Assembly (NCBI GenBank): GCA_019241645.1
Contig: JAFAWQ010000003.1
Location: 124,001 to 188,000, forward strand
Reading direction: 5' to 3'
Source of the DNA: Alphaproteobacteria bacterium
Lineage (GTDB): Bacteria; Pseudomonadota; Alphaproteobacteria; Micropepsales; Micropepsaceae
Length of the DNA: 64,000 nucleotides
Positions within the stretch are counted from its first letter, which is position 1. Each line of letters begins with the position of its first letter. The position numbers and the translations under genes are program-made. Positions 37,646 through 46,609 of the stretch are shown one piece after another. The notes beneath the pieces were generated by a model. That model was not told where the DNA came from, made no database searches, and saw only the letters and a program-made list of their open reading frames with translations.

Positions 37646-38349
37646 TGACGCCTCTGCGCATTGCGATTGCCGGCGCCGATGGCCGCATGGGGCAGGCGCT
37701 TGTTCGCGCCATCGGCGAGGATGACGGTTTCGCCCTGGCGGGAACGCTGCTGCGGGAGAGCGGCAGCGGCGAAGGAAACCGGGCGACGGCGTTGAAAGAC
37801 GTGGACGCAGTCATTGACTTCACCGCGCCGGATTCCTCGGTGCAACTGTCGCGAGTGACGTCAGAACTGAAGCTGCCGCATGTCATCGGGACAACGGGTT
37901 TCAGCGCAGAGCAGGACGCACAAATTTCAGCGGCGGCGCGCCAAACAGCAATCGTGAAATCCGGCAATATGAGCGTTGGTATCACGCTGCTTGCAGCGCT
38001 CGTGAAGCAAGCCGCGTCGGCGCTCCCGGATTTCGACATCCAGATACTGGAGATGCATCATCGCGCCAAAGTCGATGCGCCTTCCGGCACGGCGCTGCTG
38101 CTCGGCGATGCAGCGGCGAAAGCGCGAAACACGCCGCGCGATTCAATCGGCATTGCCAGCCTGCGCGGCGGCACGGTCACCGGCGAGCATGCGGTGATCT
38201 TCGCCGGGCCGCAGGAGCGCCTCGTTCTTTCGCACACGGCGGAGGATCGCATCATCTTCGCGCGCGGCGCGGTCGCAGCCGCCCGCTGGCTGCAAGGCAA
38301 ACCGCCCGGCCTCTACACGATGGCGGACGTGCTGGGATTATCGGCTTAG
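37645..38349 (+). CDS. dapB: 4-hydroxy-tetrahydrodipicolinate reductase
   Basis: 'IAIAGADGRMGQALVRAI', 'EMHHRAKVDAPSGTAL'. Confidence 0.97.
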   Translation: MTPLRIAIAGADGRMGQALVRAIGEDDGFALAGTLLRESGSGEGNRATALKDVDAVIDFTAPDSSVQLSRVTSELKLPHVIGTTGFSAEQDAQISAAARQTAIVKSGNMSVGITLLAALVKQAASALPDFDIQILEMHHRAKVDAPSGTALLLGDAAAKARNTPRDSIGIASLRGGTVTGEHAVIFAGPQERLVLSHTAEDRIIFARGAVAAARWLQGKPPGLYTMADVLGLSA

Positions 38350-38831
38350 GCCGGCCGCCAGGAGCGGGCGCATTGGAGCGCCGCCTTGAGCGCGTTCGCG
38401 AACGACAGCCGCTCCCGCGGGCCGAGAAAGTTTCCCACCGCCAGAATCTTGCCATGACTGCGCAAGGTCAATCCGCGCGGCATGTCTTCCGGCTGTTCGA
38501 GTTCGATGCTGACCCAGTACGGATTCAGCAGCGTTTCGCGTGGCGCTCCCCGCGCCGGATGATACGCCACGAACAGCTCCGAGGCCGTGACCTTCACGCG
38601 CTCATAGGCGCGCGCGGCCAATCGGCTGGCGTGAAAGGCCCAGGCGAGCAGCGCCACATCCGCGCCCAGAAAAGGCGCGATCGGCCAGGCGCCGCGCAAG
38701 ACAAATCCTACGGCGATGGCGGCGTTGATCCCGGCTACCAGCGCAAGGATGAGCCGCAGGGCGCGCGGGTTCATGGGCGGATTGGGCCGCAACACCGCAT
38801 CAAGAAACACCGGCTCGGTCGCGCCGCTCAT
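38346..38831 (-). CDS. DUF2244 membrane protein
   Basis: 'LRPNPPMNPRALRLILALVAGINAAIAVGFVLRGAWPIAPFLGADVALLAWAF'. Confidence 0.8.
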   Translation of the reverse strand: MSGATEPVFLDAVLRPNPPMNPRALRLILALVAGINAAIAVGFVLRGAWPIAPFLGADVALLAWAFHASRLAARAYERVKVTASELFVAYHPARGAPRETLLNPYWVSIELEQPEDMPRGLTLRSHGKILAVGNFLGPRERLSFANALKAALQCARSWRPA

Positions 38832-38909
38832 CGCGCCAGTCTAGCATTGAACGCGGCAGAAACGATGCCGTCTTTTGCAGGCCGTTACTATCCCTTAAGC
38901 CTGGGCGCC

Positions 38910-39680
38910 ATGGCGCGCCCGTTCCGCAAGGCAGAGGTGGAAAGTTTTTTCGCGCGGCTGAAAGCGCAGATGCCCGATCCGCGCACGGAGCTCGAATTCA
39001 AGAATCCCTATACCCTGCTGGTCGCCGTGGTGCTTTCGGCGCAGGCGACAGACAAGGGCGTCAACAAGGCGACCGAGCCGCTGTTCAAGGTCGCGGATAC
39101 GCCGGAGAAGATGCTGAAGCTCGGCGAAGCCCGGCTCATCTCGTACATCAAAACCATCGGCCTGTTTCGAACCAAGGCCCGAAACGTCATCGCGCTGTCG
39201 AAAGCACTGGTGGACGGGCACGGAAGTGTTGTGCCGCGCTCCCGCGAAGAATTGCAGGCGCTGCCAGGCGTGGGCCGCAAGACCGCCAATGTGGTGTTGA
39301 ATGTCGCTTTCGGTGAGCCGACGATCGCGGTGGACACGCACATTTTCCGGGTTGCGAATCGAACCGGCCTGGCGCCGGGCCAGACGCCGGAAGCGGTAGA
39401 GGCCGGTTTGGAACGCGCGGTACCCCCCGAATACAAGCTCAACGCGCATCACTGGCTGATCCTGCACGGCCGCTACACCTGCGTCGCGCGCAAGCCGAAA
39501 TGTCCGCTCTGCGTGGTGCGCGACCTCTGCCGCTATCGGCCCAAGACGACGGAAGCCGAGCTCGGCCCTCTTATGTCGCGGGCTGCGATGACGCCGACTT
39601 CGCCTGGGTCAGCAGCGCCTGGAGACAGCCCGCATCGGCGGCCGCGCCGGCTCCCTGCGGCATCGTCTCGACGTGCCTGA
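38910..39680 (+). CDS. nth: Endonuclease III
   Basis: 'LPGVGRKTANVVLNVAFGEPTIAVDTHIFRV' HhH and FeS Cys (CVARKPKCPLCVVRDLC). Confidence 0.95.
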   Translation: MARPFRKAEVESFFARLKAQMPDPRTELEFKNPYTLLVAVVLSAQATDKGVNKATEPLFKVADTPEKMLKLGEARLISYIKTIGLFRTKARNVIALSKALVDGHGSVVPRSREELQALPGVGRKTANVVLNVAFGEPTIAVDTHIFRVANRTGLAPGQTPEAVEAGLERAVPPEYKLNAHHWLILHGRYTCVARKPKCPLCVVRDLCRYRPKTTEAELGPLMSRAAMTPTSPGSAAPGDSPHRRPRRLPAASSRRA

Positions 39681-39942
39681 CCGACAGAGAGGCGCCGTTC
39701 GGATACATGAAGAAGAACGCCCGGCAGTTGGCTGTGTCGTAGCGCCAGATTTCGATCTGTCCGTCCTTGCGGACGAATTGCGGCGCGCCGAAGGCCACGC
39801 GAATGCGCGTTGCGTCCATGCCGGCAAGATTTCCGGGCTCTCCCACGCGCGGCGCTGAAGGCAACCGTGTTTCCGCGGGCGGCGTGGCGCAGCCCGCCAA
39901 TGCACAAAGCGACAGGACACACGGCAGGAGAAACTGCTTCAC
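39571..39942 (-). CDS. Lipoprotein, SmpA/BamE-like pattern
   Basis: Lipobox LAGCAT; 'IRVAFGAPQFVRKDGQIEIWRYDTANCRAFFFMY'. Confidence 0.7.
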   Translation of the reverse strand: MKQFLLPCVLSLCALAGCATPPAETRLPSAPRVGEPGNLAGMDATRIRVAFGAPQFVRKDGQIEIWRYDTANCRAFFFMYPNGASLSVRHVETMPQGAGAAADAGCLQALLTQAKSASSQPAT

Positions 39943-40318
39943 GCCATTGGCTCCGCGAAACGGGTTGAGCAGCCGGAATCTTAGCGCGCCCTGGCAAGGC
40001 CAGGCAACAACAGCAACACCCGCCGCTTAACACAGAACCTTGCCGGCTGGTGAGTGGTTTCCACCCCGGCGGCGGCGGCGAAGATTCGCCACCAGAATGC
40101 CTTTCAACAAGGCACCGAATCCGGTGCGGTTGCCAGCGCACAGAGGGTGCGCGCATTCCGATAACATAAGATAAGCAGGCGCATTCGCGGAAGAACTCGC
40201 CAGTGGCTATTGGGCTAATACAATCCGCATCGGCTGATGGCGAGAACGACCGCAATATTTGTGTGCTGCCCCCATTCCATTTTTAGGGTAGAACAGGACC
40301 AACAAGGTGGGGTCAAAC

Positions 40319-43300
40319 ATGTCCGAGGATGCGCGCCTGCCGCAGAACGGTAGTGGCGACGAAGCGCAACCGCAAACAATCATCGTCGGCATTGGCGCGT
40401 CGGCGGGCGGCGTCAAGGCTCTATCGAACTTTGTCGAGGCGCTTCCAGAACGGGTAGGCGCCGCGTTCGTTGTCATTGCCCATCTCGATCCTGAGAGCCG
40501 AAGCGAACTAGCTCAGATACTGGCGAGCCGCACCAAGCTGCCGGTCAATCAGGTGACGGGTACCTCGGCGTTGAAAGCGGATTGCGTGTATGTCATTCCG
40601 CCGGACCGCCAATTGCGGATTTCCGACGAAGAAATTTCCGCCATCCCGTTTGAAGAACCACGCGGACGGCGCATGCCGATCGACTTCTTCTTCCGCTCTC
40701 TGGCGGAGCAGCATGGCGACGGCTTTGCCGTGATCCTCACCGGCGCCGGTTCGGATGGCGCCGTCGGCGTCAAGGCGATCAAAGAGCATGGCGGGATAAT
40801 TCTGGTTCAGGATCCTGAGGAAGCTGAATATCCGTCCATGCCACGAGCAGCCATCGCCACGGAAGCCGCCGATGTGGTTCTGCCTATCAGGCAGTTGGCG
40901 ACCCGGTTGGTCGAGCTGGTGGCGACGAAGCGCCAGAATCTCAGCCTCGCGAAGCCGGCCGGCGAGGACGATGCGCTGCGCCGCATCCTCGCACATCTTC
41001 GCGTCCGCACCGGGCATGATTTCACGCACTACAAGCGCTCGACCGTTTTGCGACGAATTGCCCGGCGAATGCAGGTCTCTCGCAAGGAGACCTTTGACGA
41101 GTATTTCGCGCATTTGCGCGAAAGCGGTGATGAGGCTCAATTATTGCTGGCCGACCTGCTCATCTCCGTGACGACATTCTTCCGCGACGCCCAGGCATTC
41201 GACAGCCTGGCGAGAAACGTGGTTCCCAATCTCTTTGCCAACAAGGATTCGACCGGTCTTATTCGTGTCTGGGTGGCGGGCTGCGCCACGGGCGAAGAGG
41301 CCTACAGCATTGCGATCCTGCTTCTGGAGGAAGCTGCTCGACAAGAATTACGTCCGGAAATTCAGATCTTCGCCACCGACATGGATTCGCGCGCCCTGAA
41401 CATTGCGCGGGAAGGCCGCTATCCTGCCGCGATCGAAGCCGACGTGAGCGAAGAGCGGCTGCGCCGCTTCTTTCATCGCGATGGCGACGATTACCGGGTG
41501 AAGCGTGAGCTGCGCGATCTGGTGCTTTTCGCCAACCACAGCCTTCTGAAGGACCCCCCGTTCTCGCGCATCGATCTCATCTCCTGCCGCAATCTGCTGA
41601 TCTACCTGAACCGCGACCTGCAGCAGCAGGTGTTGATGACGCTCAACTACGCATTGAACCGCGACGGTTACCTTTTCCTCGGTACCTCCGAAAGCGCGGA
41701 ACATCCCGATCACCTGTTCCGTTCCGTCGACCGCGAAGCCCGTGTCTATCAGACGGCAGGACGGTCCGATAAGCCGCCCCTGCTGCCGCGCCTGCTGGGA
41801 ATGACTCCTTTGGGGAGCAGGCTCCCCGAGCTCCCTTCCGCGGTGCCTTCCGGGCGAGTGTCGCGCGGGCAGCATCGGGAGGCGCTCGAAGGCAGTGCTC
41901 CACCAAGCGTGCTTGTCGACAACAATTATCGTGTTCTGCATCTGTCGGAAAATGCCGGACGCTACCTGTCACCGCCGGGTGGGGCTTTCACGGCGGATGT
42001 GACCGAGTTGGTGCGCGAGGAAATTCGCTTCGACCTGCGCAGCGCCTTGAGCCGCGCTTTCGAGCATGGCGAGCCGACGCTCAGTCCCGCGCTGATGGTA
42101 AAATTCAATGGCGCGGCACACCGACTTTATTTTCAGGTCAAGCCGTTGCCACCGGACGCCGCGAACCAGGCTACGGGGCGGGCGCTGATTTTCTTCATTG
42201 AGGGCGGCTCCGTCACGAGCGGGTCCAGCGTCGACATTCCGGAAGAAACGCGCGTCGTGGCGGGCGATACCATTCAGCGCCTGCAGCAAGAACTGGAAGT
42301 GGCCCACGGGCGCCTGCGCACGATGCGCGAAGAATCGGAGGCGGCGAACGAAGAGCTACGGGCAGCGAACGAGGAGCTCCAGTCCATCAACGAGGAATAC
42401 CGCTCGACCGCCGAAGAGCTGGAGACAAGCAAGGAGGAACTGCAGTCGATCAACGAGGAGCTGCAAACGGTAAACAGCGAGCTGAAGCTCAAGCTCGATA
42501 CCGTGTCGCGCGCCAACAGCGATTTGCAGAACCTGATGGCGGCCACGGACTTCGGAACCCTGTTCCTCGATTCAGGCCTGCGCATCAAGCGGTTCACGCC
42601 GCGCACGACCGAACTCTTCAACATCACGCAGAGCGATGTCGGCAGGCCCATCACCGACTTCACCCACCAATTGGACTATGAGAATCTCGCCGCCGACGCG
42701 CGCGCGGTGCTCAGGGAGCTCATGCCGGTAGAGCGGGAAGTCAAAAGCCGGAACGATGGGTGGTACCTGGTGCGTTTTCGTCCCTATCGGACCGTAGACG
42801 ACAAGATCGACGGCGTGGTTGCCACCTTTATCGACATCACCCAGCGAAAATTGTGGGAAGCCCGCCTTCGTCTTCTGCTTGGCGAGCTGACGCACCGGGT
42901 GAAGAACATCCTCGCCGTGGTGCAGGGCATGATACATCAGACCTGGCGCACGAGCGCCGATGCCAAGGATTTCGTACAGCGATTTGACGGCCGGATCATG
43001 TCGCTATCGGCGTCGCATAGATTGCTGGTGGAATCGGAATGGAGCGGCGCCGATCTTCGCAAGCTGGTCCAGGCGGAGATGGATGCATACGTCTCCGGCC
43101 CCGAACGGGTGCGCATTCGCGGGGAATCCATCAACCTGCCGGCAGATCTCGCAACGCCCTTCGGCCTTGTCGTGCATGAACTTGCCACCAACGCAATCAA
43201 GTACGGCGCGCTTTCGGACGAGAACGGCGTCGTCGAGATCGACTGGAACGTCGACCGCGGTGACAGCGCCGGCGCGCGCCTTCGTTTTCGCTGGCAGGAG

Positions 43301-43486
43301 AGAGATGGGCCCTCCGTGGGGACACCGTCCCAGCCGGGATTCGGAAGCACGCTGATCCGGAAGGGACTGCCGGGCGCCGCCGTGCAACATGAACTGTTGT
43401 CCGAAGGCGTGCGATGCACGGTCGATGTGCCGCTCCGCGACCGGCCGGCTCAGGACTTCAAGGGCGTCGCGGCCGCGTCAGCGTGA
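40319..43486 (+). CDS. CheB-CheR-PAS-HWE/HisKA_2 histidine kinase fusion
   Basis: CheB (GIGASAGGVKALSNFVEAL), CheR (WVAGCATGEEAYSIAILL), coiled coil, HWE kinase (ELTHRVKNILAVVQGMIHQTWR). Confidence 0.95.
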   Translation: MSEDARLPQNGSGDEAQPQTIIVGIGASAGGVKALSNFVEALPERVGAAFVVIAHLDPESRSELAQILASRTKLPVNQVTGTSALKADCVYVIPPDRQLRISDEEISAIPFEEPRGRRMPIDFFFRSLAEQHGDGFAVILTGAGSDGAVGVKAIKEHGGIILVQDPEEAEYPSMPRAAIATEAADVVLPIRQLATRLVELVATKRQNLSLAKPAGEDDALRRILAHLRVRTGHDFTHYKRSTVLRRIARRMQVSRKETFDEYFAHLRESGDEAQLLLADLLISVTTFFRDAQAFDSLARNVVPNLFANKDSTGLIRVWVAGCATGEEAYSIAILLLEEAARQELRPEIQIFATDMDSRALNIAREGRYPAAIEADVSEERLRRFFHRDGDDYRVKRELRDLVLFANHSLLKDPPFSRIDLISCRNLLIYLNRDLQQQVLMTLNYALNRDGYLFLGTSESAEHPDHLFRSVDREARVYQTAGRSDKPPLLPRLLGMTPLGSRLPELPSAVPSGRVSRGQHREALEGSAPPSVLVDNNYRVLHLSENAGRYLSPPGGAFTADVTELVREEIRFDLRSALSRAFEHGEPTLSPALMVKFNGAAHRLYFQVKPLPPDAANQATGRALIFFIEGGSVTSGSSVDIPEETRVVAGDTIQRLQQELEVAHGRLRTMREESEAANEELRAANEELQSINEEYRSTAEELETSKEELQSINEELQTVNSELKLKLDTVSRANSDLQNLMAATDFGTLFLDSGLRIKRFTPRTTELFNITQSDVGRPITDFTHQLDYENLAADARAVLRELMPVEREVKSRNDGWYLVRFRPYRTVDDKIDGVVATFIDITQRKLWEARLRLLLGELTHRVKNILAVVQGMIHQTWRTSADAKDFVQRFDGRIMSLSASHRLLVESEWSGADLRKLVQAEMDAYVSGPERVRIRGESINLPADLATPFGLVVHELATNAIKYGALSDENGVVEIDWNVDRGDSAGARLRFRWQERDGPSVGTPSQPGFGSTLIRKGLPGAAVQHELLSEGVRCTVDVPLRDRPAQDFKGVAAASA

Positions 43487-43491
43487 AACGC

Positions 43492-44463
43492 CTATTCGGC
43501 CGGCGACATGGCTTCCGGCCGCCGCCATTCGGCTTCTGTCATCTGCCGGATCGCCGCCTCGCGGCTTTTCGCTTCATCGGCGGCCTGGCGCCATTCGGCT
43601 TCGGCAGCTCCATTGCCGCGGCCGCCATGCTTGTTGGCGATATCGTTGCACAATTCGACCCGCTCATTCAGCATGCGAAGAACGGCTGACAGGTCATATT
43701 CCAGAATTTCGAGCTGTGCCGCCGCCAGAACCTGGGCCGTCATCACGTGCCCGATGTGGCAGCGGAATTGCGTCAGCTTTCCCAGAACCTCCTCGCGCAT
43801 GGCGCCGCCGCATTCCGGGCAGGTTTGCGCGATCGGGTGTTGCATTTCTTGATTTGAATGCGCCATCGCACTCACTCCAGTTTCGTGGGTAGCTCTTTGG
43901 ATTGAAGGCTCGCGCGCCAACCGCGTAAGCAGGCCCGGAAGCTCGCGCAGCGGAACGCAAAAATCGACGTCCACGTTCTCGGCCGCGCTTTGCGGCATGG
44001 AACGTGCCTCTGCATCGGCCGGATCCTGGACAATGGCGATGCCGCCGCGCCGCTTGATTTCATAGAGGCCGGCCGTCCCATCGTTCAGCCCTCCGGTGAG
44101 AATGACGCCAATGGCATCCTGGCGATGGCTTTCTGCCAGGCTGCGAAACAACGGATCTATTGCAGGCCGCGTCCAGTTTTCCCGTGGCCCCCGCGTAAGC
44201 TCCAAGGCGCCGTCGTTCACAAGGAGATGGTGATCGGCCGGCGCAACGTAGATGTGGCCCGGCTCGATCCTTTCTCCATCCCGGGCATGGCTGGCGGGCA
44301 GAATTCCCAGGTCGTTCAGAAGCACAGGAAGGATGCTGGGCCCGGCGCCGATATGCATGACCACCAGAATGGGAGCCGGAAAACCCTTATCCAGCCCGGA
44401 GACAAGCGCGTGAAGAGCCTCAACTCCCCCCTGCGAGGCACCGATTGCCACAATTCGGGCCAT
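43492..44463 (-). CDS. Chemotaxis protein CheB-type methylesterase with C-terminal zinc-ribbon-like region
   Basis: 'IVAIGASQGGVEALHALVSGL', 'ILTGGLNDGTAGL', 'CPECGGAMREE'. Confidence 0.9.
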   Translation of the reverse strand: MARIVAIGASQGGVEALHALVSGLDKGFPAPILVVMHIGAGPSILPVLLNDLGILPASHARDGERIEPGHIYVAPADHHLLVNDGALELTRGPRENWTRPAIDPLFRSLAESHRQDAIGVILTGGLNDGTAGLYEIKRRGGIAIVQDPADAEARSMPQSAAENVDVDFCVPLRELPGLLTRLAREPSIQRATHETGVSAMAHSNQEMQHPIAQTCPECGGAMREEVLGKLTQFRCHIGHVMTAQVLAAAQLEILEYDLSAVLRMLNERVELCNDIANKHGGRGNGAAEAEWRQAADEAKSREAAIRQMTEAEWRRPEAMSPAE

Positions 44464-44546
44464 ATAAAGCGTTCTCCGTCCCCCACGTAACGCGCTAAAC
44501 GATAATTTGGCTGCCGGGCGGCCGCATCAGCCCTGCATCCACGCGA

Positions 44547-46064
44547 CTATTGTGTATGCGACAGCCGGCGGTAGCTGAGCGCTTCGGCGATATGCGCGCG
44601 CTGCACCGATTGCGCACCGGCGAGATCGGCAATCGTACGAGCCACCCGCAGCACCCGATGATATCCGCGCGCCGTCAGGCGCATGGCGTCTGCCGCATCC
44701 GTGAGCAACTTCTTGCCGGCGGTATCGGGTGCCGCGGCCGTGTCGAGCATTTCGCCTTCGGCTTCCGCATTGGTGCGGATGCCCGAGCCGTTGTAGCGCT
44801 CGCGCTGCACATTGCGTGCGTTCGCGACGCGCTCCGCCACGGCCGCGGTGCCTTCCGCCGGCGGCGGCAAGGAAAGATCCTGCGCCGACACGCTGTTCAC
44901 TTCCACATGGATGTCGATGCGATCGAGCAGCGGACCGGATAGCCGCGCCTGATAATCGCCGCCGCATTTCGGCGCGCGGCCGCAAGCCTGCGCGGGCTCC
45001 GAGAGATAACCGCAGCGACAGGGATTCATCGCCGCCACCAGCTGGAAGCGCGCGGGATAACGCACATGCGCATTGGCGCGCGCCACAACCGATTCCCCGG
45101 TCTCCATGGGTTGCCGCAAGGAATCCAATACACCGCGCTGAAACTCCGGCAGCTCGTCGAGAAATAAAACGCCGAGATGGGCCAGCGACACCTCGCCCGG
45201 CTTTACCCGCAAGCCGCCACCGACCAGCGACGCCATCGAGGCGGAGTGATGCGGATTGCGGAACGGGCGGCGGCGAGAGATCGCACCGTCGCGCAGTTCG
45301 CCGGCCAGCGATTGCACCATGGAAATCTCCAGCGCCTCGCGCGCATCGAGCGGCGGCAGCAATCCCGGCAATCGCGAAGCCAGCATCGATTTGCCGGCTC
45401 CCGGCGGACCGATCATCAGCATGTTGTGGCCACCGGCGGCGGCGATCTCCAGCGCGCGCTTCGCCGTTTCCTGTCCTTTCACATCGCGCAGATCGGCGAT
45501 TGCGCCTTTTTCCTCAGCGAGCTTGGCGGCGGGCGGGTTGAGCACCTGCACGCCCTTCATGTGATTGACGATGGCGATCAGCGATGGCGCGGCGATGATC
45601 TCGATGCCGCCGGCCCACGCTGCTTCCGGCCCGCAGGCAGCCGGGCAAATGAGGCCGCGGCCCGCTTCGGAAGCCGCCAGTGCTGCGGGCAACACACCGG
45701 CCACCGGCGTGATCTGCGCGTCGAGCGAAAGTTCGCCCATCGCGGTGTAGTGCGCCAGTTCGCTGGCTGGCAAGACGCCCATCGCGGCCAGCAATCCGAG
45801 TGCGATCGGCAGATCGTAATGGCTGCCTTCCTTGGGCAGGTCGGCAGGTGCGAGATTGATGGTGATCTTCTGGTGCGGCAGGGCAAGGCCGATTGCCGAG
45901 AGCGCCGCCCGCACGCGTTCGCGGCTTTCCGCCACTGCCTTGTCCGCCAGGCCCACGATGCTGAAGGGGTTGTTGATGCTTGTGTTGCTGGCGACGTGCA
46001 CCTGCACGTCGACCTCGCGGGCTTCGATGCCCTGAAACGCGACCGTGTAAACGTGCGCGACCAT
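44547..46064 (-). CDS. comM: YifB/ComM family Mg chelatase-like AAA ATPase
   Basis: 'GPPGAGKSMLASRLPGLLPPL', 'PFRNPHHSASMASLVGGG'. Confidence 0.95.
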   Translation of the reverse strand: MVAHVYTVAFQGIEAREVDVQVHVASNTSINNPFSIVGLADKAVAESRERVRAALSAIGLALPHQKITINLAPADLPKEGSHYDLPIALGLLAAMGVLPASELAHYTAMGELSLDAQITPVAGVLPAALAASEAGRGLICPAACGPEAAWAGGIEIIAAPSLIAIVNHMKGVQVLNPPAAKLAEEKGAIADLRDVKGQETAKRALEIAAAGGHNMLMIGPPGAGKSMLASRLPGLLPPLDAREALEISMVQSLAGELRDGAISRRRPFRNPHHSASMASLVGGGLRVKPGEVSLAHLGVLFLDELPEFQRGVLDSLRQPMETGESVVARANAHVRYPARFQLVAAMNPCRCGYLSEPAQACGRAPKCGGDYQARLSGPLLDRIDIHVEVNSVSAQDLSLPPPAEGTAAVAERVANARNVQRERYNGSGIRTNAEAEGEMLDTAAAPDTAGKKLLTDAADAMRLTARGYHRVLRVARTIADLAGAQSVQRAHIAEALSYRRLSHTQ

Positions 46065-46180
46065 CCTTCCCCCGTAACGTCGCATCTAAGCCGTACGGGG
46101 CGCAGGCAGGCAATCTCATCGGTCACGCTTTGTCGCAAGTCGCGTCGCAAAGTTTCGCGCCGGCCGATCGTCGGGAGAAT

Positions 46181-46582
46181 TCAGAGAAATATCGCCGCCG
46201 CGATGCCGGCGATGAGGAAGCGCACGAGATAGCCGGCACAATGGGCGCCGACGATCGCCCAGTCCAGTTTCATGAAGAAGCCATTGGTGATCATGAGAAC
46301 CAGCGGACCCGCCAGCCAGGCGAAGAACGCCACTTCCAGCGCCGGCGACAACGTTGTCGCGTCCGCCAGAACGCAGAGCGCCACCACGGCTGCCGCCGAC
46401 ACAAACCCGAGCGCCGCGGAATAGACGACCGCCGTTCGGTCTTGCCCGCCGACAATGCCGTCGCGCCAGACTTCCGGGTAGCGCATGTAGCGGTCGTGAA
46501 ACAGTACACCCATGAACAGCCAGTCGCTGAACGTACCCGCAATCCCCGCCAGCAAAACCGCCAGAACCACCATGCCCGACAT
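46181..46582 (-). CDS. DUF1761-like membrane protein
   Basis: 133 aa, four TM segments. Confidence 0.6.
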   Translation of the reverse strand: MSGMVVLAVLLAGIAGTFSDWLFMGVLFHDRYMRYPEVWRDGIVGGQDRTAVVYSAALGFVSAAAVVALCVLADATTLSPALEVAFFAWLAGPLVLMITNGFFMKLDWAIVGAHCAGYLVRFLIAGIAAAIFL

Positions 46583-46609
46583 GACGTCCTCCCCGCTTTG
46601 TGAGGCAGT

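Noticed and set aside
38373-38909. N-terminal extension of the 435-aa ORF containing nth
   Set aside because: Runs antisense through DUF2244; the conserved Nth start is near 38910.
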